33,666 nucleotides of DNA from DATLFQ01 sp035540915 (lineage in GTDB: Bacteria; Actinomycetota; Acidimicrobiia; Acidimicrobiales; GCA-2861595). The stretch covers positions 1 to 33,666 of the forward strand of contig DATLFQ010000187.1 in NCBI GenBank assembly GCA_035540915.1. Reading direction: 5' to 3'. Positions 23,692 through 32,955 of the stretch are shown here, piece by piece (position 1 is the first letter of the stretch; every line of letters starts with the position of its first letter). The position numbers were made by a program, and so were the translations under genes. Under the pieces are notes generated by a model. The model searched no databases, was not told the DNA's origin, and saw only the letters and a list, made by a program, of their open reading frames with translations.

Positions 23692-24134
23692 CTGGCCCCG
23701 CCGGCGCGGAACTGCGCGAGGGCGGTACCGACGGCGCCGTCGGTGACCGCCAGGATCTCGGCCGCCAGGATGCCGGCGTTGGCGGCGCCGTCGATCGCCA
23801 CCGTGGCCACCGGGATGCCCCTCGGCATCTGCACGGTGGCGTACAGCGCGTCGACCCCGTTCAGGCCACCGCCCGAGAGCGGTACCCCGATGACCGGCAG
23901 CGTGGTGTGCGCGGCGACCACCCCGGCCAGGTGGGCGGCCATCCCGGCCCCGCAGATGAGGACGCCGAAACCGTTGTCCCGGGCCGAAGACGCGAACGCG
24001 GCGACCTCCGCCGGGGTGCGGTGGGCGGACAGCACGTGCTCCTCGAACGGGATGCCGAAGCGGCCCAGCATCTCGCCGGCCGGCCGCATCTTGTCGCCGT
24101 CGTTGGGCGACCCCATGAGGACGGCGACCTTCAT
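23688..24134 (-). CDS. purE: N5-CAIR mutase / AIR carboxylase PurE
   Basis: This 148-residue flavodoxin-like PurE has SAHRT (36-40), AGMAAHLAG, GVPLSGGGLNGVDAL and the closing QMPRGIPVATVAIDGAANAGILA. In the substrate loop, the usual GSxSDW motif reads GSPNDGDKM: the Asp is kept but the Trp is Gly. Class I PurE needs PurK, whereas class II carboxylates AIR directly. The SAHRT motif is class I-like, but no purK is in the window, so the mode is undecided. Both ends overlap neighbours by 4 bp (purD stop, purB start). Confidence 0.93.
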   Translation of the reverse strand: MKVAVLMGSPNDGDKMRPAGEMLGRFGIPFEEHVLSAHRTPAEVAAFASSARDNGFGVLICGAGMAAHLAGVVAAHTTLPVIGVPLSGGGLNGVDALYATVQMPRGIPVATVAIDGAANAGILAAEILAVTDGAVGTALAQFRAGGAR

Positions 24135-25297
24135 GCCGCGTCGGCCCCGATGTCGCGGCGGTAGTGCATGCCTTCGAACGAGATGCGGCCGATCGCCTCG
24201 TACGCGCGGCGCCGGGCGCCTGCGAGCGTGGGCGCCAGGGCCGTCACGTGCAGCTCCCGGCCTCCGCCGGTGACGAGCCCGCCGGTGCCGTCGCCGGTCG
24301 CCGCCGCCCGGAAGACCAGCACGCCGTCCACGGCCTCGGCCTCCTCGACGCCGGTGATCGCGTCGCCGGACCGGGGGTCGGCCGGGTAGCCGGCCGCCGC
24401 CAGGGCCACGGTCACGGCCGCGTCGTCGGCCACCGCCACGGCCGGTAGGGCTTCGCCGGCCGCGGCCGCCCGCAGCAGCTCGGCCAGGTCCGACGAGAGG
24501 CGGGGCAGGACCGCCTGGGCTTCGGGGTCGCCGAAGCGCACGTTGTACTCGAGGATCTTGGGCCCCCTTTCGGTGAGCATGAAGCCGGCGTACAGGACGC
24601 CGCGGTAGTCGATGCCCCGGCGGACCAGCTCGGCCAGGGTGCGCACGATGACGTCGCTGACGTCCACAGCCTCTGCGTTGGGCACCGGCGAGTAGGCGCC
24701 CATGCCGCCGGTGTTCGGGCCCGTGTCACCGTCGCCCACCCGCTTGTGGTCCCTGGCCGCGGGGAGGAGGACGAAGTCGCGGCCGTTGCACACCGCCAGG
24801 ACCGACAGCTCCGGGCCGGCGAGGCCCTCCTCGATGACCACCGTCCGCCCGGCCGGGCCGAAGGCCGCTCCGGACAGCTTGGCGGCGACGTCGTCGGCGG
24901 CGTCGCCCAGCGACTCGGTGACGAAGACACCCTTGCCCGACGCCAGCCCGTCGGTCTTGACGACGTACGGCGCGGGCATGCCCTTCAGGAACTGGAGCGC
25001 CGGCTCGACGGAGGTGAAGACCCCGTGGCGGGCCGTCGGCACGCCGGCGGCGTGCAGGACGTCCTTCATCCAGGCCTTCGACCCCTCCAGACGGGCGCCG
25101 TCCGCGCCCGGCCCGAACACCAACCGGCCCTCAGCGCGCAACCGGTCGGCGAGCCCGTCGACGAGCGGCCCCTCGGGCCCGACGACGATGAGATCTGCGC
25201 CGCCCGGCTCGTCCACGACCTTGGCCGTCCGGCCCAGCACGTGGCGCAGCGCGTGCTCACGACCGCCGTCGCCCACGACGCACACCTTGGTGCTCAC
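24131..25297 (-). CDS. purD: Phosphoribosylamine-glycine ligase, short N-domain
   Basis: The 388-residue ATP-grasp enzyme makes GAR from phosphoribosylamine and glycine. It shows GDGGREHAL (9-17), LIVVGPEGPLV (36-46), the phosphate-loop VVKTDGLASGKGVFV, DHKRVGDGDTGPNTGGMGAYSPVP and the metal-binding LEYNVRFGDPEAQ. Compared with E. coli PurD as I recall it, about 33 residues are missing between GREHAL and VVGPE, including the otherwise conserved PGNAG segment. This accounts for the shorter total length (usual about 420-430). The frame is continuous with no sign of an error. GTG 25297 overlaps purA's stop by 4 bp. Confidence 0.92.
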   Translation of the reverse strand: MSTKVCVVGDGGREHALRHVLGRTAKVVDEPGGADLIVVGPEGPLVDGLADRLRAEGRLVFGPGADGARLEGSKAWMKDVLHAAGVPTARHGVFTSVEPALQFLKGMPAPYVVKTDGLASGKGVFVTESLGDAADDVAAKLSGAAFGPAGRTVVIEEGLAGPELSVLAVCNGRDFVLLPAARDHKRVGDGDTGPNTGGMGAYSPVPNAEAVDVSDVIVRTLAELVRRGIDYRGVLYAGFMLTERGPKILEYNVRFGDPEAQAVLPRLSSDLAELLRAAAAGEALPAVAVADDAAVTVALAAAGYPADPRSGDAITGVEEAEAVDGVLVFRAAATGDGTGGLVTGGGRELHVTALAPTLAGARRRAYEAIGRISFEGMHYRRDIGADAA

Positions 25298-26574
25298 GCC
25301 GGGACGCGGACGTACTGGCGGCGCTCGGGGCCCACGCCCACCAGCCGGATCGGCACGCCGACCAGGTCGGCCAGCAGGGCGACGTAGTCACGGGCCTCCG
25401 CCGGGAAGTCCTTCTCGTCGGTGATCCCGCTGAGGTCGGCCCGCCAGCCCGGCACGTCCTGGTAGACGGGGACCGCCTTGTGCAGCTCCGACTGGTGATA
25501 GGGCATGTGCTCCAGGCGGCGCCCGTCCACCTCGTAGGCCACGCACACCCGCAGTGTGGGCACCGCGTCGAGCTTGTCGAGCTTGGTCAGCGCCACCTCG
25601 GTCAGCGAGTTCAGCCGCACGGCCTGGCGCAGCATCACCGCGTCGAACCACCCGACCCGCCGCCGCCGCTTGGTGTTGGTGCCGTACTCGCCGCCCCGCT
25701 CCACCAGCAGGTCCGCCAGGTCGCCGGTGATCTCTGTCGGGAAGGGCCCCGAGCCGACGCGGGTGACGTACGCCTTGGCGATCCCGATCACGTCGCTGAT
25801 GTGGCAGGGCCCGACGCCGGCGCCGGTGCAGGCGCCGCCCGCCACCGGGTTCGACGACGTCACGTACGGATAGGTGCCGTGGTCGAGGTCCAGGAACGTG
25901 GCCTGCGCGCCCTCCAGCAGGACGTGCTGGCCCGCCTCCATCGCCTCGTGCACCAGCGCCACCGCGTCGCAGATCATCGGCGCGATGCGCGGGGCGTACT
26001 GCTCCAGGTAGGTGTCGGCCAGCGCCTCGGCCGACACCGGCAGGCGGTTGTAGACCTTGGCGAGGATGGCGTTCTTCTCCTTGAGCACCACCTCCAGCTT
26101 CTGACGGAAGATGCCCGGGTCCAGCAGGTCCTGCACCCGCAACCCCACCCGGGCAGCCTTGTCGGCGAAGGCCGGGCCGATGCCGCTCTTGGTGGTGCCG
26201 AGCTTGTTCTGGCCCAGCCGGCGCTCGTAGAGGCGGTCCAGCTCCTGGTGGTACGGCATGATCAGGTGGGCGTTGCCGCTGATCTTGAGGTGGCTGGTGT
26301 CGATGCCGCGGGACTCCAGCATGTCGACCTCGGCCAGCAGGACGGCCGGATCGACGACGACGCCGTTGCCGATCACCGGCGTGATGAAGGGGTGCAGCAC
26401 CCCGCTCGGGATCAGCTGGAGGGCGAAGACCTCGCCGTCCACCACGATGGTGTGCCCGGCGTTGTGGCCGCCCTGGTAGCGGACGACGACGTGCATCTCC
26501 TTGGCCAGCAGGTCGGTCAGCTTGCCCTTGCCCTCATCGCCCCACTGGGTCCCCACGACGACGGTGGCCGGCAC
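25294..26574 (-). CDS. purA: Adenylosuccinate synthetase
   Basis: The 426-residue GTPase joins IMP and aspartate to form adenylosuccinate, the first step to AMP. The N-terminal GTP loop QWGDEGKGK (10-18) with VRYQGGHNAGHT, and later GPAFADKAAR and DLDHGTYPYVTSSN, are canonical. The IMP/GTP-binding loop reads GTNTKRRRRVGWFD at about 298-311, with Lys where Gly is usual. GTG 26574 has no Shine-Dalgarno; TAAAGT (26582-26587, overlapping the ECF42 stop) lies 7 bases upstream and could be a -10 box giving a leaderless mRNA. It leads the purine cluster. Confidence 0.95.
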   Translation of the reverse strand: MPATVVVGTQWGDEGKGKLTDLLAKEMHVVVRYQGGHNAGHTIVVDGEVFALQLIPSGVLHPFITPVIGNGVVVDPAVLLAEVDMLESRGIDTSHLKISGNAHLIMPYHQELDRLYERRLGQNKLGTTKSGIGPAFADKAARVGLRVQDLLDPGIFRQKLEVVLKEKNAILAKVYNRLPVSAEALADTYLEQYAPRIAPMICDAVALVHEAMEAGQHVLLEGAQATFLDLDHGTYPYVTSSNPVAGGACTGAGVGPCHISDVIGIAKAYVTRVGSGPFPTEITGDLADLLVERGGEYGTNTKRRRRVGWFDAVMLRQAVRLNSLTEVALTKLDKLDAVPTLRVCVAYEVDGRRLEHMPYHQSELHKAVPVYQDVPGWRADLSGITDEKDFPAEARDYVALLADLVGVPIRLVGVGPERRQYVRVPA

Positions 26575-26584
26575 TCGCCCGACT

Positions 26585-27835
26585 TTACGCCGGCCCCGCA
26601 GCCCGCCGGGCCGTTACCGCCTCCCGCCGGCCGGCCAGGAACCGCCGCTCGGCCTCGTTGGCGGCCAGCGCGAGCGCCGCGTCATAGGCGGCGGCGGCCT
26701 CGGCAGGGAGGCCGAGGCGGGTCAGGAGGTCGGCCCGGGCGGCGTGGAAGAGGTGGTAGCTCCCCAGGCCGGTCCGGTCGACGGCGGCCAGGGCGACGTC
26801 CGGCCCCTCGACCTCGGCCAGGGCGACGGCCCGGTTCAGCGCCACCACCGGTGTGGGGGCGAAGGCCAGTAGCTGGTCGTAGAGGGCGAGGATCTGGCGC
26901 CAGTCGGTGCCGGCAGCCGACGCGGCGTCGGCGTGGACCGCGGCGATGGCCGCCTGGACCTGGTACGGGCCGGGGTGGTTCCGGCGCAGGCACGACCGCA
27001 CGAGAGCCTGGCCCTCGGCGACGAGCGCCCGGTCCCAGCGGCTGCGGTCCTGATCGGCGAGCAGCACCAGCGAACCGTCGTCAGCCGTGCGGGCCGGCCG
27101 GCGGGCCTCGGTCAGCAGCAGCAGGGCCAGCAAGCCGTGGACCTCGGGCTCGTCGGGCATCAGGGAGACCAGGAGCCGGGCCAGCCGGATTCCCTCAGCA
27201 CACAGGTCGGCCCGCACCAGCGCGTCCCCGCCGGATGCGGTGTGGCCCTCGTTGAAGACGAGGTACACGACGGCGAGCACCGGTCGCAGGCGGTCCGGCA
27301 ACTCGGACTCGGTCGGCACCCGGTAGGGGATCCGGGCCGCCCGGATCTTGCCCTTGGCCCGCACCAGGCGCTGGGCCATCGTCGCCTCCGTGACGAGGAA
27401 GGCCCGGGCGATCTCGGGAGTCTGCAGCCCACCGAGGAGCCGCAGCGTCAGGGCGACCTGGGCGGCCGGCGCCAGGGCGGGATGGCAGCAGGTGAAGAGA
27501 AGCCGGAGGCGGTCGTCGGTCACCGGGCCGGCTTCCTCGGAGGGTTTTGGATCGGGCTGGAGCAGCGCGGCCTGGACATGGCGGTCATGGCGGATGGACT
27601 CCCGGCGGAGCCGGTCGACGGCGCGGTTGCCGGCGGTGGTGGTGATCCACGCGCCGGGGTTGGGCGGCAGCCCGTCGACCGGCCACCGCCGGAGGGCGAT
27701 CACGAACGCCTCCTGGACCGCCTCCTCGGCGACGTCGATGTCGCCGAAGCGGCGGACCAGGCTGGCGACGGACCGGCCGGACTCCCGCCGGAAGGCCTCC
27801 TCGACCCGCGCGTCGACGGGCTCCGGCACCGACAC
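26585..27835 (-). CDS. ECF42-type sigma factor with C-terminal TPR-like extension
   Basis: The 416-residue protein begins with sigma region 2 (DIDVAEEAVQEAFVIALRRWP and AWITTTAGNRAVDRLRRE) and region 4 (LRLLGGLQTPEIARAFLVTEATMAQRLVRAKGKIR). A long C-terminal domain of about 220 residues (VYLVFNEGHTAS, then helical repeats such as YQVQAAIAAVHADA and LYDQLLAFAPTPVVALNRAVALAE) follows. This is the ECF42 architecture, which lacks an anti-sigma factor and pairs with DGPF proteins. Here the DGPF gene is immediately upstream, with its stop codon directly next to this GTG start. The extension is thought to be required for activity in the family. It probably drives the promoter before the DGPF gene. 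Confidence 0.88.
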   Translation of the reverse strand: MSVPEPVDARVEEAFRRESGRSVASLVRRFGDIDVAEEAVQEAFVIALRRWPVDGLPPNPGAWITTTAGNRAVDRLRRESIRHDRHVQAALLQPDPKPSEEAGPVTDDRLRLLFTCCHPALAPAAQVALTLRLLGGLQTPEIARAFLVTEATMAQRLVRAKGKIRAARIPYRVPTESELPDRLRPVLAVVYLVFNEGHTASGGDALVRADLCAEGIRLARLLVSLMPDEPEVHGLLALLLLTEARRPARTADDGSLVLLADQDRSRWDRALVAEGQALVRSCLRRNHPGPYQVQAAIAAVHADAASAAGTDWRQILALYDQLLAFAPTPVVALNRAVALAEVEGPDVALAAVDRTGLGSYHLFHAARADLLTRLGLPAEAAAAYDAALALAANEAERRFLAGRREAVTARRAAGPA

Positions 27836-28192
27836 TCAGCCCTCGGGCTCCTCCTGGAACGGGCGCACCTCGACCGGCGCCCGGCAGGCGACGGTGGCCT
27901 TGGCCGCCCAGGCAAGGGCGCCATCCAGGTCGGCGGCCTCGATGACCCAGAAGCCGCCCAGCTGCTCCTTGGTCTCGGCGAACGGACCGTCGGTGGTGAG
28001 CACCTCGCCGTCGCGGGCGCGGACCACGGTCGCCGTGCTGGCGGGGTGGAGCCCGCCGGCGAACACCCAGGCGCCCGCCGCCTGCATCTCCTGGTTGACC
28101 ACGTCGACGTCCTTGTACATCTGGGCCAGGACCTCGGGCTCGGGCTCGGGGTCGCCCTCGACCATGTGCACGGACAGCAGGTACTGCGTCAT
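27836..28192 (-). CDS. YCII/DGPF-domain protein, partner of the ECF42 sigma factor
   Basis: The 118-residue protein has a YCII-type fold with the name-giving DGPF at 68-71 (TTDGPFAETKEQLGGFWVIEA) and an N-terminal MTQYLLSVHM strand. YCII-related proteins may be small enzymes; the role of DGPF members is unknown, but they are the usual ECF42 partners and targets. ATG 28192 is preceded by GGAGGAG at about 8 bases spacing. The stop codon touches the sigma start, so the pair is one transcript, preceded by a likely ECF42 promoter at 28242-28268. Confidence 0.85.
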   Translation of the reverse strand: MTQYLLSVHMVEGDPEPEPEVLAQMYKDVDVVNQEMQAAGAWVFAGGLHPASTATVVRARDGEVLTTDGPFAETKEQLGGFWVIEAADLDGALAWAAKATVACRAPVEVRPFQEEPEG

Positions 28193-28241
28193 CGGAACGC
28201 TCCTCCCCGGGCCGGCGCCCTGCCGACCCTTCGCTCCCTAC

Positions 28242-28268
28242 TACGAACGGCCGGCCTACGGATCGACA
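28242..28268 (-). promoter_or_regulatory. Putative ECF42-dependent promoter (TGTCGA-N17-CGTA)
   Basis: On the minus strand TGTCGA (28263-28268) is followed after 17 bp by CGTA (28242-28245), about 50 bp before the DGPF ATG. I recall TGTCGA as the -35 motif reported for ECF42 targets; the -10 match is looser. Position and spacing fit an autoregulated sigma/DGPF operon. Confidence 0.55.
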
Positions 28269-28300
28269 CCGCCGACGAAGATTCTCGAGGTCGGACGGCG

Positions 28301-30778
<2,478 letters not shown>

Positions 30779-30808
30779 GCCACACCTCGCACTTCATGAC
30801 GTAGGAAA

Positions 30809-30829
30809 CTTGACAACGAGTGTAACAAG
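30809..30829 (-). promoter_or_regulatory. HAIR-like inverted repeat (HspR operator) before clpB
   Basis: The minus strand reads CTTGTTA-CACTCGT-TGTCAAG, a 21-bp CTTG-N13-CAAG element with the same geometry as the HspR-associated inverted repeat (CTTGAGT-N7-ACTCAAG). Outer CTTG/CAAG are perfect and the inner bases diverge. It lies 31 bp upstream of the clpB ATG, where it would overlap the promoter. The rest of the 279-bp gap 30779-31057 holds the leader of the plus-strand surface-protein gene and a short inverted repeat GTACC-AGTA-GGTAC at 30979-30992; nothing else is recognised. Confidence 0.55.
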
Positions 30830-31057
30830 CCGCGGGTCTGGCTCCTTCCTGGCCGATGAGCCCGACGGCCTTAGCACGACGGATCGGGAAAGTGTGTGCG
30901 CGGAGCGCGAATGTGAAAGGATGCGGCCACGTTTCCAGCCCCAGCGCGGCCGCCCGGCCGGACTGGGCGGCCCGAGCAGTACCAGTAGGTACAGGCAGGA
31001 CAGAACGAAAACGTCACGAGGGTCGGCGGCCGGCGTGGCTCGACGGAGGAGAGGTCA

Positions 31058-32893
31058 TTGAGGCGACAACTGGCGGTAGTAGCAAGCACTCTCCTGGCGG
31101 CTTCGGCGACGGCGGTCGTCTCGCTGGCCACGCCGGCGGCAGCGCAGGTGGCGTCGCCGCAGGCCGACTACCGGGGCTACAGCACCGGCAGCGTCGTGCA
31201 CGTGGGCGTGCTGGGCGGTGGTGCCGGGCTCGTCGGAGGCCTCGGGGGCAGCCAGCTGGTCGACACCGAGGTCGCATTCTCGGGCGCCACGGTGGCCTCC
31301 CAGGGCACCGGGGGCGTGACGTTCGGGCCGAGTGCCGCGGCCGGCACGGTGGTCAACGAGTACGGCCAGGTCGTGCAGCCGACGTTGCCGAACACCGGGC
31401 TCGACGGCAACCTCCGGGGGAACCGCAGCTTCGGTCGGGGGTCCGCTCTGGAGATCGGGCTCGCCAACAACCTGCCCAACGACGCCAACCAGCTGATCCT
31501 CTCGGGTAAGGCCCGCGCCTCGGCGCCCCCGTCGACCGACCTCGTCCGCCAGGAGATCGGTCCGGTCAAGCTCGACGGCGTGGCGTTCGCCTCGCTCCTG
31601 CGGGGCGAGGCCCAGGCCCGCTTCCGCGAGGACGGCAACTGCATCGCCGGCCAGAACATCAGCTTCGGCACCGGCTACGCGGCCGGCGTCCAGCTGCTCG
31701 GCAACGGCGGCGCCGCCACCGACCCGTTCGGCAACGCTGTGCTGTCCACCCGAGGCACCTCGCCCGACCGCCAGGTGTCCCAGTCCCGGTCGATCACCCG
31801 CCTGGTTCCCCAGGTGGACGTCAATGGCCGCAAGCTCGGCGACAACTTCGGCCTGATGACCGAGACCCGCCAGACCATCGCCCCCGTCACCCTCTTCGAG
31901 GGCATGCCCACCCAGCTCACCTTGGAGTTCCTCGGCGAGTGGGTCTTCCGGGCGGTGGCCACCGGCGTCGGCGGCGCAGCCGGCAACTACGTGTTCTACG
32001 GCCCCGGCACCGTCACGCCATCCACGCCGGTGCTGCGCATCCTGTCGGGCGTCAGCCCGGCGCTCGGCAACATCACCGAGATCACGCTGCAGCAGCTGCT
32101 CGGCAACAACGGCCTGGTCGTCCCGATCCCCGGCGTGGCCGAGGTCGCGGTCGGCGAGGACCCCCGGGCCATCGGCGGCAACGCCGACAGCTCCCCGACC
32201 CTCGGGAGCGACGGCACGCTGGCCGCCGGTGCCGTCGACGTCGCCCGCATCACCCTGCTCGACGGCTCGCTCGTCGATGTCCGGGTCGGCCACATGGAGG
32301 CCCGGGCCCAGGTGCCCGCCGGTGGCATCCAGTGCCGCCTGCCGGTCACCAAGACGGCCGACAAGCAGTCCGTCAACGCTGGCGAGCAGTTCACCTACAC
32401 CGTGGCCGTGACCAACCCGTTCGCCGACTGCACCCTCAACAACGTGCGCCTCGTCGACACCATCACCGTTCCGGCCGGCGTCCGCTACAGCATCATCGGC
32501 ACCAACCCGCAGGCCAACTCGGTCGAAGGCGGGGTCATCACGTTCAACGACATCGGCTCGATCGCCCCGAACGAGACGAGGAACGTGACGATCACCGTGC
32601 AGGTGGCGCCGAACTCGGGCGGCGGGTTGTTCACCAACACCGCTCGGGCGACCGGCACCTGTGCCACCGGGACGGGTGTGGGCGAGGCTCGGATCGACGT
32701 CAACGCCTTCGGCGAGGTGACCGTCGAGCTGCCTCGTGCCGGTGGGCCGGCCGAGTTGCCGACGACCGGCGTCACCGCCCGGGAGCTGCCCCGCACCGGC
32801 GGCGGCTCGGCGACGACCGCCCTCTTCGCCGGCCTGCTGGTCGGCGCCGCCCTGCTCGTCCGCCGGGCGGTCCGCTGCGGCAGCCCGACCTGA
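31058..32893 (+). CDS. Secreted DUF11-domain surface protein with LPxTG-like sorting tail
   Basis: The 611-residue protein starts at TTG, supported by GGAGGAG 7 bases upstream. A signal peptide (RRQLAVVASTLLAASATAVVS, cleavage near PAAAQ) is followed by about 400 residues of Gly/Asn-rich, probably beta-rich sequence without a recognised domain. A DUF11 repeat (about 430-540) runs from VTKTADKQSVNAGEQFTYTV to VTITVQVAPNSGGGLFTNTAR. The end holds LPRAG (558-562), LPTTG (567-571) and LPRTG (577-581), then a hydrophobic span (TTALFAGLLVGAALLV) and RRAVR, as in sortase substrates. It is probably wall-anchored. No sortase is in the window. The secreted caspase-like gene follows after 34 bp. Confidence 0.75.
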   Translation: MRRQLAVVASTLLAASATAVVSLATPAAAQVASPQADYRGYSTGSVVHVGVLGGGAGLVGGLGGSQLVDTEVAFSGATVASQGTGGVTFGPSAAAGTVVNEYGQVVQPTLPNTGLDGNLRGNRSFGRGSALEIGLANNLPNDANQLILSGKARASAPPSTDLVRQEIGPVKLDGVAFASLLRGEAQARFREDGNCIAGQNISFGTGYAAGVQLLGNGGAATDPFGNAVLSTRGTSPDRQVSQSRSITRLVPQVDVNGRKLGDNFGLMTETRQTIAPVTLFEGMPTQLTLEFLGEWVFRAVATGVGGAAGNYVFYGPGTVTPSTPVLRILSGVSPALGNITEITLQQLLGNNGLVVPIPGVAEVAVGEDPRAIGGNADSSPTLGSDGTLAAGAVDVARITLLDGSLVDVRVGHMEARAQVPAGGIQCRLPVTKTADKQSVNAGEQFTYTVAVTNPFADCTLNNVRLVDTITVPAGVRYSIIGTNPQANSVEGGVITFNDIGSIAPNETRNVTITVQVAPNSGGGLFTNTARATGTCATGTGVGEARIDVNAFGEVTVELPRAGGPAELPTTGVTARELPRTGGGSATTALFAGLLVGAALLVRRAVRCGSPT

Positions 32894-32914
32894 CAGGCGA
32901 CTGACCACGGCGCT

Positions 32915-32955
32915 AGGTTCTGATCCTGTGGGGGTGGGCCACAGGATCAGGATCT
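32915..32955 (+). promoter_or_regulatory. Strong hairpin enclosing the caspase-like gene start
   Basis: Bases 32920-32931 and 32939-32950 are perfect reverse complements (12 bp) around a 7-base loop GGGTGGG. The stem extends to 32915/32955 with two G-U pairs. The proposed GTG 32928 is in the stem and an in-frame GTG 32934 is in the loop. No T-run follows, so an intrinsic terminator is less likely than a translation-control or protein-binding element. Confidence 0.7.

Noticed and set aside
28259..28271. A 13-base exact match to the tRNA-Phe T-arm region, considered as a distant second attachment site
   Set aside because: It is short and mostly explained by the reverse complement of the ECF42 -35 motif TGTCGA plus chance; no flanking similarity.
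32915..32955. Intrinsic terminator for the surface-protein gene
   Set aside because: Strong stem but no T-run after it, and it overlaps the only sensible start codons of the next gene; kept as a regulatory hairpin.
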